Assembly (NCBI RefSeq): GCF_000422345.1
Contig: NZ_AULP01000013.1
Coordinates: 17,123-81,122 of the forward strand
Direction: 5' to 3'
Source: Neomelitea salexigens DSM 19753
Lineage (GTDB): Bacteria; Pseudomonadota; Gammaproteobacteria; Pseudomonadales; Spongiibacteraceae
Length of the DNA stretch: 64,000 bases
Numbering within the stretch: position 1 is the stretch's first letter; the number at the start of each line of letters is the position of its first letter. The position numbers and the translations under genes were made by a program. Shown piece after piece: positions 30,782 through 39,806 of the stretch. The notes beneath the pieces are model-generated. The model saw only the letters and a list, made by a program, of their open reading frames with translations. It was not told the DNA's origin and ran no database searches.

Positions 30782-31629
30782 TGACGGATAACTATGTCTT
30801 GGCCTGCATTGATGGCGCCGCACTTAGCACTGCCGTGTGCGACTACGCGGCGTGGATCGCCAGCCGCGTTCAGGCGCCGGTTAAGTTGCTGCACAATCTT
30901 GAACATCGCCCGCAGGCGGCGGTAGCCGATTTAAGCGGCAGTATTGGCCTTGGCAGTCAGGAAGAGCTGCTGGAAGAGCTCACCCGAGTTGAGCAAGAGC
31001 GCAGCCGTCTGTTGATGCAGAAGGGCAAATTGATGCTCAAGGCAGCCGAAGAACGGGTGCATGCAGATGGCGTGGAGCAGGTTGAGTGCTGGCAGCGCCA
31101 TGGCAGTCTGCAGGAGTCGCTGATTGAAAACGAGCAAGATATCCGCGTGCTGGTGATGGGCGTACGCGGTGAGGAGCACCACGCGGGGCAATTGGGCGCC
31201 CATTTGGAAAGTGTTATTCGCGGCTTGCACCGGCCAGTATTGGTGGTGAACAGCGCGTTTAGTGCACCGAAGAACGTCATGCTTGCCTACAACGGCACCG
31301 AGGCGTCTCAGAAGGCCCTGGACATGGTGGCCGCCAGTCCGCTTTTCAAAGATATTCCCTGCAAGCTGGTTTACGTTGGCGACGACAAACGGGCGGCGGA
31401 GATTTTAGCTGATGGCAGTCGCCGGCTCGCGGCGGCGGGCATAGCGCACGAGAGTGTGCGGCTGCAAGGAAAGATCGACGAGGCGCTCATCAGTTATCAG
31501 GCGAAAGAAGGGATCGACCTCACCGTAATGGGGGCGTACAGCCACCACCGCATTCGCGATGTGCTGCTGGGCAGCTTTACGGCGAAAATGCTCAGCAAGA
31601 CCCAAAAGCCGCTGCTGCTATTACGCTAG
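30781..31629 (+). CDS. Tandem-domain universal stress protein
   Basis: 282 residues with two UspA domains. The first is degenerate (about 1-150). The second (about 160-282) keeps the ATP-binding motif G-x2-G-x9-G-S as GAYSHHRIRDVLLGSFTAK. It is a cytoplasmic protein likely to bind ATP. Its start overlaps the stop of the SulP gene, which suggests it modulates or is co-induced with the permease. Confidence 0.9.
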   Translation: MTDNYVLACIDGAALSTAVCDYAAWIASRVQAPVKLLHNLEHRPQAAVADLSGSIGLGSQEELLEELTRVEQERSRLLMQKGKLMLKAAEERVHADGVEQVECWQRHGSLQESLIENEQDIRVLVMGVRGEEHHAGQLGAHLESVIRGLHRPVLVVNSAFSAPKNVMLAYNGTEASQKALDMVAASPLFKDIPCKLVYVGDDKRAAEILADGSRRLAAAGIAHESVRLQGKIDEALISYQAKEGIDLTVMGAYSHHRIRDVLLGSFTAKMLSKTQKPLLLLR

Positions 31630-31787
31630 GCGGGCTGAATCTGTCCGCTCTTCACATCGCCTAGCGGTGTGTTCGGCGGTAACATCGCCCTCAAGTGATG
31701 ATTTCGGTCGCACTTGGAGGGTGAAAACTCGCCGCCAAGCGTTGTGCGATCGCCAAACCTGATAAAACGATAAACAAGGGGAAGGCT

Positions 31788-33224
31788 ATGAACGCAATAC
31801 AACCCGCCGTCAATGAGATTGCTGCACCACTTCACCAGGCATTCGACCTACAGCGCCAGGCCTATCTGGCCGCGCCAGTGCCCAACTACAGCGAGCGCAA
31901 ACAAGACCTTCAGCGCTTGAAGAGCATGCTTAGCGACAACCGCGAAGCGATTATTGATGCGATCTGTCAGGATTATGGCAATCGCTCACGTCACGAGAGT
32001 TTGTTTGCGGAAATCATCGCAGTAACCGATGCCATCAACGATGTGATCAAGCATCTAAAAAAATGGATGCGCGTACAAAAACGCCACGTTGATCACACCA
32101 TGTTTCCCGGCGGTCGCAACCGTGTCATTCCCCAGCCCTTGGGCGTGGTGGGAATCATCGTACCGTGGAATTTTCCGGTAAACCTCAGCTTTGTGCCTAT
32201 TGCCCAAGCCTTTGCTGCGGGCAACCGCGCCATGGTGAAAATGTCTGAGAACTCGCGCGCACTGAGCGCCTTGCTTCGCGCGTTGACCGCCAAGTACTTC
32301 GCTGAAGACAAGCTGCAGTTTTTCGATGAAACCGGCGGTGTGGGCATCGAATTTTCGAAGATCCCCTTTGACCTGCTGGTGTTTACCGGCTCAGGCCAGA
32401 CCGGCAAGTCGGTGATGGCCGCCGCGGCGCAAAATCTGACACCGGTGGTGTTGGAGCTCGGCGGCAAGGCCCCTGCGGTGATTGATCCAGACTACCCGAT
32501 TGAAAAAGCCGTTGGACGAATCATGTTCATCAAGCAATTCAATGCCGGGCAAATTTGCACCAACGTCGACTATGTCTTCGTGCACAGCAGCCAACGAGAA
32601 GCCTTTGTGAACGAGGCCAAACGCTACGTTGCCAAGCACTGCCCTGATATTAATCATCAAGACTACACCTCAATTATCGACGACCGCTCGATGCAGCGTT
32701 TACAGGCTACCCTTGAGGATGCGCGTTCAAAGGGTGCAACGGTCATTAACCTGAGTGAGCAAGAAGCCAATGTCGAGGCGCGAAAACTGCCGCTGCACCT
32801 AGTGTTGGACACCACGCCCGAAATGACCATCCGCCAGCGCGAAACTTTCGGCCCGCTGTTAATGGTGTTGGAGTACGACAGCCCGTCCGAGGTGGTCGAC
32901 TACGTGAATGCCCATGACCGCCCGCTGGCGTTTTACCCTTTCACCAAGAAGCGCGAGTTGGCCGACATGTATATTGAGCGGGTCATGTCGGGTGGCGTAA
33001 CGGTTAACGATGCGCTATTCCACCTTGCTCAGCACGATCTGCCCTTTGGTGGTGTGGGCGGTAGTGGCATGGGTCACTATCACGGCTATGAAGGGTTTAT
33101 CACCTTCAGCAAGCTGCGTCCGATCTACTATCAGCCCGGTTTCTCACCGATGGAGTGGTTGCGTCCACCCTATGGCAATTTCGCCACGCGCTTCTACAAC
33201 CTGCTGCTAAAACTCAAGGGCTGA
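31788..33224 (+). CDS. Coniferyl-aldehyde-type aldehyde dehydrogenase
   Basis: 478 residues of the NAD(P) aldehyde dehydrogenase superfamily, closest in pattern to coniferyl aldehyde dehydrogenase (CalB). The catalytic Glu is in LELGGKAP and the catalytic Cys in GQICTNVDY; GVVGIIVPWNFPVNL and FTGSGQTGKSV line the cofactor site. The C-terminal hydrophobic/Arg-rich end may associate with the membrane. AGGGGAAGG precedes the ATG. It sits directly upstream of a PQQ alcohol dehydrogenase, so it probably oxidises the aldehyde that enzyme makes; the real substrate may not be coniferyl aldehyde. Confidence 0.9.
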   Translation: MNAIQPAVNEIAAPLHQAFDLQRQAYLAAPVPNYSERKQDLQRLKSMLSDNREAIIDAICQDYGNRSRHESLFAEIIAVTDAINDVIKHLKKWMRVQKRHVDHTMFPGGRNRVIPQPLGVVGIIVPWNFPVNLSFVPIAQAFAAGNRAMVKMSENSRALSALLRALTAKYFAEDKLQFFDETGGVGIEFSKIPFDLLVFTGSGQTGKSVMAAAAQNLTPVVLELGGKAPAVIDPDYPIEKAVGRIMFIKQFNAGQICTNVDYVFVHSSQREAFVNEAKRYVAKHCPDINHQDYTSIIDDRSMQRLQATLEDARSKGATVINLSEQEANVEARKLPLHLVLDTTPEMTIRQRETFGPLLMVLEYDSPSEVVDYVNAHDRPLAFYPFTKKRELADMYIERVMSGGVTVNDALFHLAQHDLPFGGVGGSGMGHYHGYEGFITFSKLRPIYYQPGFSPMEWLRPPYGNFATRFYNLLLKLKG

Positions 33225-33253
33225 TCGCTCGTCATTTAGCCAGCGTCTCAATA

Positions 33254-33273
33254 GGGGAGCGTAGCTGCTCCCC
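33254..33273 (+). other. Small hairpin between aldehyde and alcohol dehydrogenase genes
   Basis: GGGGAGC pairs with GCTCCCC around GTAGCT. No T tract follows, so it is more likely an RNA-processing or stabilising stem than a terminator. Confidence 0.35.
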
Positions 33274-33307
33274 GTGCTCCCCAGAAAACCAATAAATAGG
33301 AATTGCT

Positions 33308-35458
33308 ATGAAGACTGCAATGCGCCTGTTGAGCAGTACTGTGCTGCTCGCGATGACCCTAAGCGGCTGTAGCCGCGATGTTGACACGCAGGTCAACGCT
33401 GATAGCCAGCCTGTTAATGCTGAACGAATCATTGCTGCCGCGCCCGGTGAGTGGGTGAGCCACGGCCGTGATTATGCCGAGCAGCGTTTTAGTCCGCTCA
33501 AGCAGATCAACGATGAAACCGTAAGCGAGCTGGGCTTGGCGTGGTATGCCGACTTGCCCACGCGTCGCGGTATTGAGAGCACGCCGCTAATGGCAGACGG
33601 CGTGCTATACGTAACGGCGTCGTGGGGCCACGTGCTCGCCTTTGATGCACGTAACGGCTCGCTGCTTTGGCACTTTGACCCCAAGGTTCCCAAGGACTAC
33701 GGCGTCAATGGTTGCTGCGACGGGGTTAACCGCGGCGTGGCACTTTGGGGCAACGCTGTTTACGCCGCCAGTTACGACGGCCGCTTGAGTGCCCTCGACA
33801 GACACACAGGCGAGCTGCAATGGCAGGTGGATACCCGAATAAACCAGCAAGACCCCTACACCGTTACCGGTGCGCCGCGTATTGTCGACGGTCGCGTCAT
33901 TATTGGTAACGGCGGTGCCGAACTTGGCGTTCGCGGTTATGTGAGTGCCTATGACGCGAAGACCGGAGAGTTGGACTGGCGTTTTTACACGGTGCCCGGT
34001 AATCCGGCAAAGGGTTTTGAAGACGACACCCAGAAAATGATCGCCAAAACGTGGCATGGTAAGTGGTGGGAAAATGGCAAGGGCGGCGGTACTGCTTGGG
34101 ACTCTTTCGCCTATGATCCCGAGCTGAACCTGCTTTACATCGGTGTTGGCAATGGCTCGAGCTGGAACCGCAAAGCGCGCAGTGATGGCAAAGGCGATAA
34201 TTTATTTCTGTCGTCAATAGTGGCCGTGAAAGCCGACACTGGAGACTATGTCTGGCACTACCAAACGACCCCCGGCGACAGTTGGGATTACACGGCGACA
34301 CAGCACATGATTCTCGCCGAATTAGAGATTGATGGCGTCGAGCGTAACGTCATTATGCAAGCGCCGAAGAATGGCTTCTTTTATGTGCTTGATCGCCGCA
34401 CTGGCGAATTATTGTCGGCTGAAAAATACATGCCCGTTAATTGGGCAAGCCATGTGGATATGGAAACGGGACGGCCGGTGGAGGCACCGGGGCTGCGCGA
34501 TGGCACTTTCCCGGGCATGGTCCGACCCGCGCCCAGCGGTGCCCATAATTGGCAGCCCATGTCCTATAGCCCGCAGACGGGTTTGGTATACATTCCGGCA
34601 ATGAGCTCGGGGGCAATCTATTCAGACGACTTTTCCGCGAAAGACCGCAAGGGCACCTGGAATACCAACTACGCTGTTGAAGCAATGCTCGAGGTGCCCG
34701 ACCAGGTGACTGTAGAGCAACGCAAGGCAATGGGTGAAATGCTGCTGCAGTCGGTGCTGATCGCCAGGGACCCGGTCACCAATACCGATGCGTGGCGAAT
34801 TGAGGGCGGCTACTTTTCGGCCAGCGGCTTGCTGTCCACGGCGGGGAACTTGCTGTTTCAAGGAGACTTGGACGGCCAGTTTCGCGCCCGCGCGGCCGAT
34901 ACCGGGAAGTTGCTTTGGCAAAAAGATGTACAGGGCGGTTTGATGGCGGCGCCGATGAGCTATGAGCTTGATGGTGAGCAGTATATTGCCATTGCCCAGG
35001 GCTGGGGCGGTATCAGTGGCCTGCCCTATGGCGCAGTGTCTGGCCCGAGGAATATGATCAATATCAGCCGCGTGCTGGTCTTTAAGCTCGGTGCCAATAC
35101 CGAGCTGCCGCGCATCCCGGTTGTTGAGCAAGCCCTGCCAAAACCTGCATTGGCGGCGGCAAGCGATGAAGAAATTGCGAAAGGGCGTGAGCTTTTCAAT
35201 CTCTACTGCGCGGTCTGTCACGGTGGCAATGCCATTAGTGCGGGGCTGATTTCCGATTTGCGTTATCGCATTAATGACCTCGACGAGGCGTGGCTTGCGA
35301 TTGTGCGCGACGGGGCGTTGGCTTCCATGGGCATGCCCGCGAGAGGTGAGTTCATCGATAAAGAAGAAGCCATCGCGATCAAGCACTATGTTGTCGAGCA
35401 GGCGCGCTTAGGGCACGAGCGTGGCGAGAAGCGCTTGATAAGGGGCGCTGCGCAATAG
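33308..35458 (+). CDS. PQQ-dependent quinohaemoprotein alcohol dehydrogenase (lipoprotein)
   Basis: 716 residues. The signal sequence ends in LSGC (Cys about 21), a lipobox, so the protein should be membrane-tethered in the periplasm. An eight-bladed PQQ propeller follows (about 45-590) with the vicinal disulfide GCCDG that marks PQQ alcohol dehydrogenases and PGDSWDYTATQ carrying the catalytic Asp. The residue two after that Asp is Thr, not Asp, which fits a calcium rather than lanthanide enzyme. A C-terminal cytochrome c domain has CAVCH (about residue 637). This is the type II quinohaemoprotein layout. AGGA lies 7 bases before the ATG. Confidence 0.94.
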   Translation: MKTAMRLLSSTVLLAMTLSGCSRDVDTQVNADSQPVNAERIIAAAPGEWVSHGRDYAEQRFSPLKQINDETVSELGLAWYADLPTRRGIESTPLMADGVLYVTASWGHVLAFDARNGSLLWHFDPKVPKDYGVNGCCDGVNRGVALWGNAVYAASYDGRLSALDRHTGELQWQVDTRINQQDPYTVTGAPRIVDGRVIIGNGGAELGVRGYVSAYDAKTGELDWRFYTVPGNPAKGFEDDTQKMIAKTWHGKWWENGKGGGTAWDSFAYDPELNLLYIGVGNGSSWNRKARSDGKGDNLFLSSIVAVKADTGDYVWHYQTTPGDSWDYTATQHMILAELEIDGVERNVIMQAPKNGFFYVLDRRTGELLSAEKYMPVNWASHVDMETGRPVEAPGLRDGTFPGMVRPAPSGAHNWQPMSYSPQTGLVYIPAMSSGAIYSDDFSAKDRKGTWNTNYAVEAMLEVPDQVTVEQRKAMGEMLLQSVLIARDPVTNTDAWRIEGGYFSASGLLSTAGNLLFQGDLDGQFRARAADTGKLLWQKDVQGGLMAAPMSYELDGEQYIAIAQGWGGISGLPYGAVSGPRNMINISRVLVFKLGANTELPRIPVVEQALPKPALAAASDEEIAKGRELFNLYCAVCHGGNAISAGLISDLRYRINDLDEAWLAIVRDGALASMGMPARGEFIDKEEAIAIKHYVVEQARLGHERGEKRLIRGAAQ

Positions 35459-35473
35459 CCGATCAGCAGAGGG

Positions 35474-35505
35474 AAAAACAGCGGCTGTTGCCGCTGTTTT
35501 TTTTG
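35474..35505 (+). terminator. Terminator after the PQQ alcohol dehydrogenase gene
   Basis: AAAACAGCGG pairs with CCGCTGTTTT around CTGTTG, followed by a T tract. It probably also helps stop the converging peroxidase transcript. Confidence 0.9.
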
Positions 35506-35510
35506 TGCGC

Positions 35511-35552
35511 TTATTTCGCTGAACTTATTTCGTTGAGCTTATTTCACTGAAC
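35511..35552. repeat. Three tandem 14-bp repeats over the peroxidase stop codon
   Basis: Units TTATTTCGCTGAAC, TTATTTCGTTGAGC and TTATTTCACTGAAC lie head to tail. The third unit contains the stop codon and last codons of the minus-strand di-haem peroxidase, so the array probably grew by duplication of the gene end. Confidence 0.85.
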
Positions 35553-36546
35553 TTAAGGTCACTGGCCGGGTATTTTCCAATGCGTTCAGGAAGGTGACAA
35601 TGCTCGCCGTGTCAGCGTCGCTGAGTGAGCGGCCAAGTTGTAACCACGCCATCTGTTTTACCGCTTCGTCCAACGTTTTGGCAGCGCCATCGTGGAAGTA
35701 GGGCGCGGTGCGTGAAATATCGCGCAGGGCTGGCACCTTAAACACAAAGCGGTCGCTCGCCTTGCCGGTCACTTCCTGACGGCCAATGTCGCTGGTATTG
35801 GCATAGGCGTTCACCACCCCCATTTTTTGGTACATGGTGCCGCCCAGGGTCGCGCCGCTGTGGCAGGCGATGCAGCCCGTGCTAATGAAGGTTTTTAAGC
35901 CCTGCTTTTCTGCTGCGCTCAGCGCTTGGTCGTCGCCGCGCAAGAAATCGTCAAAACGGTCGCGGGTGATCAAGGTGCGCTCGAAGGCGGCAATCGCCTC
36001 GGCCATATTGTCGTAGCTCAGTGCAGGCTCAGCATTGGGGAAGGCCTTGGCGAAGGCTTTTGTGTAACCCGCGTCACGCAGTCGCTGTTCGGCAGTTACC
36101 TCATCGGGCATGGCCATTTCTACCGGGTTGAGAATGGGGCCCTTTGCCTGGGCTTTCAGGTCGGCGGCGCGGCCGTCCCAGAACTGTGCAACATGAAAGC
36201 CGGCGTTAAACGAGGTGGGCGAGTTGCGACCGCCGCGTTCGCCGAGCGCGCCTAGCGAGGTGGGCTCGTTGTCGACACCGGCACCGTTGTTGTCCACTTG
36301 GTGGCAGCTGTTGCAAGACTGGCTACCATTGGTCGACAGCGCCGTTTCAAAATAGAGCTGTTCACCGAGGGCAATGCGCTCGGGCGTGTCATTTTCGCTG
36401 CCAGGCATTGTGGCGGGCAGTGGTTTGAAAAAGGCTTGTGCCTGGGCGCGAAGCGCGGCATCGGCGTTGGCTGTTGCGCTGGTAGCGAGGCCGCCAAGGC
36501 ACAGGCCGACGACCGCGAGGGTATTTTTAACGCTGTTGTTAAGCAC
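35539..36546 (-). CDS. Di-haem cytochrome c peroxidase family protein
   Basis: 335 residues with an N-terminal signal peptide (about 1-29, ending ATANA) and two CxxCH haem sites, CNSCH (about residue 80) and CIACH (about 225). The pattern PTSFNAGFHVAQFWDGRA matches the bacterial CcpA/MauG superfamily. It should work in the periplasm, reducing peroxide with electrons from cytochromes. The stop codon lies in a 14-bp tandem repeat. The upstream TonB receptor gene is on the same strand, 115 bases away. Confidence 0.93.
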   Translation of the reverse strand: MLNNSVKNTLAVVGLCLGGLATSATANADAALRAQAQAFFKPLPATMPGSENDTPERIALGEQLYFETALSTNGSQSCNSCHQVDNNGAGVDNEPTSLGALGERGGRNSPTSFNAGFHVAQFWDGRAADLKAQAKGPILNPVEMAMPDEVTAEQRLRDAGYTKAFAKAFPNAEPALSYDNMAEAIAAFERTLITRDRFDDFLRGDDQALSAAEKQGLKTFISTGCIACHSGATLGGTMYQKMGVVNAYANTSDIGRQEVTGKASDRFVFKVPALRDISRTAPYFHDGAAKTLDEAVKQMAWLQLGRSLSDADTASIVTFLNALENTRPVTLSSVK

Positions 36547-36661
36547 GGGATTACTTCCTTGGGTAAATTAAGGACGCATCATACGTGCTCGAATCACTAA
36601 GATTAAATCTTAAAAATCTATCGGTCTCATAGGATTTGGCAATAGCTGTTAGTGTCGCTGC

Positions 36662-39025
36662 CTACCACTGGTAGCTCATGCTGGCGAATACGCTCCGGCC
36701 CGGGTTTTGGCTTGGGTTATAGGTGCTGGGGAACATCGCGGTATCAATCACTTGGTTGAGGCTGCGCTCGTCACTTAAATTTTTGCCGCCAACCGTCAGC
36801 GCCCAGCCTTGCTCGTCACTGCGCAGTGTCAGGTTTGCTGCGACGGTTGTGGTGTCGGGAATACGGGTGTTTTCGTCCAGGTCGGTATCCGTGTAGTGCT
36901 CGCCCTGGTGCTGAATATTCATGGCCGCGCGAAGCAGCAGGCTACCGAGCTGATATTCCAAAGTCGGGCTGATGGTTGCCGTGAATTGTGGTGCGAAGGC
37001 TAGGGTTTCACCGCTGAGATCTTGTTTGGCGCCGATACCGTCACTGATCGGGGCCGGGCCATTTTCATATTCTTTGTAGCGAGCCCGCAGGTAACCCAGT
37101 GAGGCGTTAATACTGAGCGGCGTGTAGGGTGTTAGCCATTGAAGCTCAGTTTCGACCCCCTCGGAAAAGGCCGCCGCAGCATTGGTTACGTCGAACAGGA
37201 GGCCATTGAAAGCCAGTACTTGAAGGTCGTTAAAGTCCATGCGGTAGGCGGTCATATTTAATTGCAGGCTGTTGTCTAGCCACTGACTGCGCAAGCCAAG
37301 TTCTATAGAGCTGGCTTTTTCGGGTTCAAACTCCAGCTGCTCGCCAGTAAATGAAATGGCATTTACACCGCCACTTTTAAAACCGCGAGATACGCTGGTG
37401 TAGAATGAGATGTCCTCATTTAAAAAATAACTTAGGGTCAGCTTAGGCGACAGCTGCGTTTCGCTGCGATCTATTTGGCCTGGGGCATAGTCTTGTCCGC
37501 CGATAAGGGTCGCGGTAATGCAGGGCAGCAATGGGTTACTGCATTTACCTTCGCCAGTGGGGGTGGATTTTTTGGTTTCATGGTTTAGGCGCAGCCCGGG
37601 TGTGAGTACCCACTTCTCGCTTAGATCCCAACTCACCTGACCAAATAGGGCGGTGGCCTCAGTGTTTTGGCGGTAGTCGAATCGGTAGTAGTCGCTTTCC
37701 TGGAGCGTGCTTGTCAGTTGGGGTAACAGCGTGGCTAAGGTGCCTGCGAGTGGGTTGCCCGGTGCATTGCTGTTGCCACCTAACAGTTGCTGGGCGTCTT
37801 TAGTGAGCGCGTAGGAGGCAATGTCTTGCCCGACAATAACGTCGGCAACAATACGAAAATCACTGTTGAAGTAGTAAAGCCCACTAATAAATTCGACATT
37901 GCCACCCAGGCCGAATAGCGACTCAGCGGCGCCACTGAATCGCCATTCCACACTTTGCTGGCTGTAGTCGTCGACTTCATTTAAGTTAAGTAAATCAGCA
38001 GGGGATACATCCAGGTCTTGTCGCTGCTCAACGTCGAGCCAGGAGAGCCCCACAACCACGGTAGAGTCAAGGCGAGACAGTCCACCCACTTCGCCAAAAT
38101 CGTAGCTGCCGCGCAGTGCGACACTGTCGGAGCGCTGGTAGAGCTTCCCGTCCTCATTAAAACTGGTTTGGAAATTAAACGGGTCGTCCTCAATTTCGGG
38201 GTCAAAGGTCTGTAGATAGTCCCGAGTATCGTCGTCGAGCTTCATTAACTGCCGTGGCCAGAAGTTAACGCGGGTGACGGATTGCTGCGCAATAAACTCC
38301 AGTTCACTGCGATCACTCGGTTGCCAATTGAGCTTTGCTCGCAGTGCGTCTTGGTCTCGGTCGTCCTCTTTTCGCTCGAGTTTAGTGTTTTCCAGGCGGC
38401 CGTCGCGCTGCCACTTCATGGCGGACAAGCGCAGTCCGAGACTGGGGCTAAAGCGATACCCGACGCCTGCCTCAAGACGTTGTTCGCCGTATTCTTCGTC
38501 GCGGTAGCTCAGCTTCCCTTCACTGTCCTCTTCGGCGGGGACAGTTTGGCTGCTGACATTGAAAACACCGGCGATCGTATTTTTACCGAACAGCGTGCCT
38601 TGTGGTCCACGCAGCACTTCCACCCGCGCAAGGTCATACATCGACTCGCTGAAGTAGCTGGGGCGACCGTAGAACACCTCATCCTGAACCAGCCCTACCG
38701 CAGGCTCGAAGCTGGGGTTAAAACTGTTGGTGCCAAAGCCGCGAATGAATACCTGAGGTGAGGACGGGCTGGTGAATTCGACTCTGACATTGGGTACGTA
38801 GGCAGACACGGCGACCAAATCGCCGATGGCGTTGTCCTGCATAAAGTCGCCAGACAGGGCGCTGATTGAAATTGGAACGTCCTGCAGACTTTGCTGGCTC
38901 TTCTGCGCGGTGACGACCACCTCCTCTAAAACGCGGGGGCGGTTTTCGGCTTCGGCGTTGGGGCTGAGCAGGGCCAAGGCAAGGATGCCTAGGGCGGTCG
39001 TTCTACTATTGTTGTGCGTTGTCAT
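36662..39025 (-). CDS. TonB-dependent outer membrane receptor
   Basis: 787 residues: signal peptide (about 1-27), TonB box region EEVVVTAQK (about 34-42), plug domain with LRGPQGTLFGKNTIAG, then a 22-strand-type barrel ending in Tyr-Gln-Trp (aromatic C-terminus). It imports an unknown ligand, for example a siderophore or hydrophobic molecule. It is 49 bases downstream of the TauE-type gene on the same strand and may belong to the FMO/BASS operon, so its ligand may relate to that pathway. Confidence 0.94.
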   Translation of the reverse strand: MTTHNNSRTTALGILALALLSPNAEAENRPRVLEEVVVTAQKSQQSLQDVPISISALSGDFMQDNAIGDLVAVSAYVPNVRVEFTSPSSPQVFIRGFGTNSFNPSFEPAVGLVQDEVFYGRPSYFSESMYDLARVEVLRGPQGTLFGKNTIAGVFNVSSQTVPAEEDSEGKLSYRDEEYGEQRLEAGVGYRFSPSLGLRLSAMKWQRDGRLENTKLERKEDDRDQDALRAKLNWQPSDRSELEFIAQQSVTRVNFWPRQLMKLDDDTRDYLQTFDPEIEDDPFNFQTSFNEDGKLYQRSDSVALRGSYDFGEVGGLSRLDSTVVVGLSWLDVEQRQDLDVSPADLLNLNEVDDYSQQSVEWRFSGAAESLFGLGGNVEFISGLYYFNSDFRIVADVIVGQDIASYALTKDAQQLLGGNSNAPGNPLAGTLATLLPQLTSTLQESDYYRFDYRQNTEATALFGQVSWDLSEKWVLTPGLRLNHETKKSTPTGEGKCSNPLLPCITATLIGGQDYAPGQIDRSETQLSPKLTLSYFLNEDISFYTSVSRGFKSGGVNAISFTGEQLEFEPEKASSIELGLRSQWLDNSLQLNMTAYRMDFNDLQVLAFNGLLFDVTNAAAAFSEGVETELQWLTPYTPLSINASLGYLRARYKEYENGPAPISDGIGAKQDLSGETLAFAPQFTATISPTLEYQLGSLLLRAAMNIQHQGEHYTDTDLDENTRIPDTTTVAANLTLRSDEQGWALTVGGKNLSDERSLNQVIDTAMFPSTYNPSQNPGRSVFASMSYQW

Positions 39026-39074
39026 GGCGTTTTCTCGTTTTTATTATGTATCGTTTTTTTGTGTTCTGGTGTGC

Positions 39075-39806
39075 TTAAAAGCCGGTAATGATCAGCAAGC
39101 TACCGGTAAAAAGCAGCAGGGCGTAAACCACATTGCGAAAACGTTGCTCGTCTACTCGGTGGTGGAGATATTCACCTACGACGACGCCAGCGACTAACAC
39201 CGGGGCAATTGCGGCGACCTTGGGTAGCGCGGGGTAGAGGCTTCCATCGATGGCGAAGACGACGGTGAGTAAGCTGTTTAAGCTGAACCACACGGTGATT
39301 AGTGTGGCGCGAAAAGCCGCTTTATCAAGTTGGGTGCCCGTCAACGCATAGACCAGCAACGGGCCGCCAGAGGCGTAGAGGCCGTGGGTAATCCCGGCGC
39401 CCAGCATCCAGCCCCGTGTCCACAGCGCGCCGTGACGGCGGCTGCTCAGACCGCGATAGGCGCGCAGCAGCTCGCGCCCCGCAAACCAGACGACCAGGGC
39501 GCCAAATAATAATTGCAAAAGCTGATCGCCGAGCCAGGGCCTCAACAGATAGCCCGCCAAGGTGCCACTAACCATTAACGGCAGAATCAGCTTTAGTAAG
39601 GTGGGCCAATGAATGTGCTGGTGGTGGCGGGCCAGTAGGTAGCCCGTCATACAGATATTCAGCGGTACCAGCACGGGTAGCATGGCCTCAATGGGTAGCA
39701 ACAACGCGCCCAGTGATAGGGCGATAACAATGCTGCCAAAGCCGGTGATCGCTTCAATGCTGTAGGCAACAAAAACGAAAATCGCCAGAAGAATCCAAGG
39801 GTCCAT
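39075..39806 (-). CDS. TauE/SafE-family membrane permease
   Basis: 243 residues, about eight membrane helices, with the family's repeated segments AITGFGSIVIALSLGALL and THGLYASGGPLLVYAL. Members export sulfite, sulfonates or organic acids; the substrate here is unknown. The start ATG at 39806 overlaps the SDR stop (TAATG). An upstream in-frame start would lie inside the SDR gene. Confidence 0.88.
   Translation of the reverse strand: MDPWILLAIFVFVAYSIEAITGFGSIVIALSLGALLLPIEAMLPVLVPLNICMTGYLLARHHQHIHWPTLLKLILPLMVSGTLAGYLLRPWLGDQLLQLLFGALVVWFAGRELLRAYRGLSSRRHGALWTRGWMLGAGITHGLYASGGPLLVYALTGTQLDKAAFRATLITVWFSLNSLLTVVFAIDGSLYPALPKVAAIAPVLVAGVVVGEYLHHRVDEQRFRNVVYALLLFTGSLLIITGF

Noticed and set aside
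33308..35458. Lanthanide-dependent alcohol dehydrogenase
   Set aside because: The residue two after the catalytic Asp is Thr, not the Asp that marks lanthanide enzymes.
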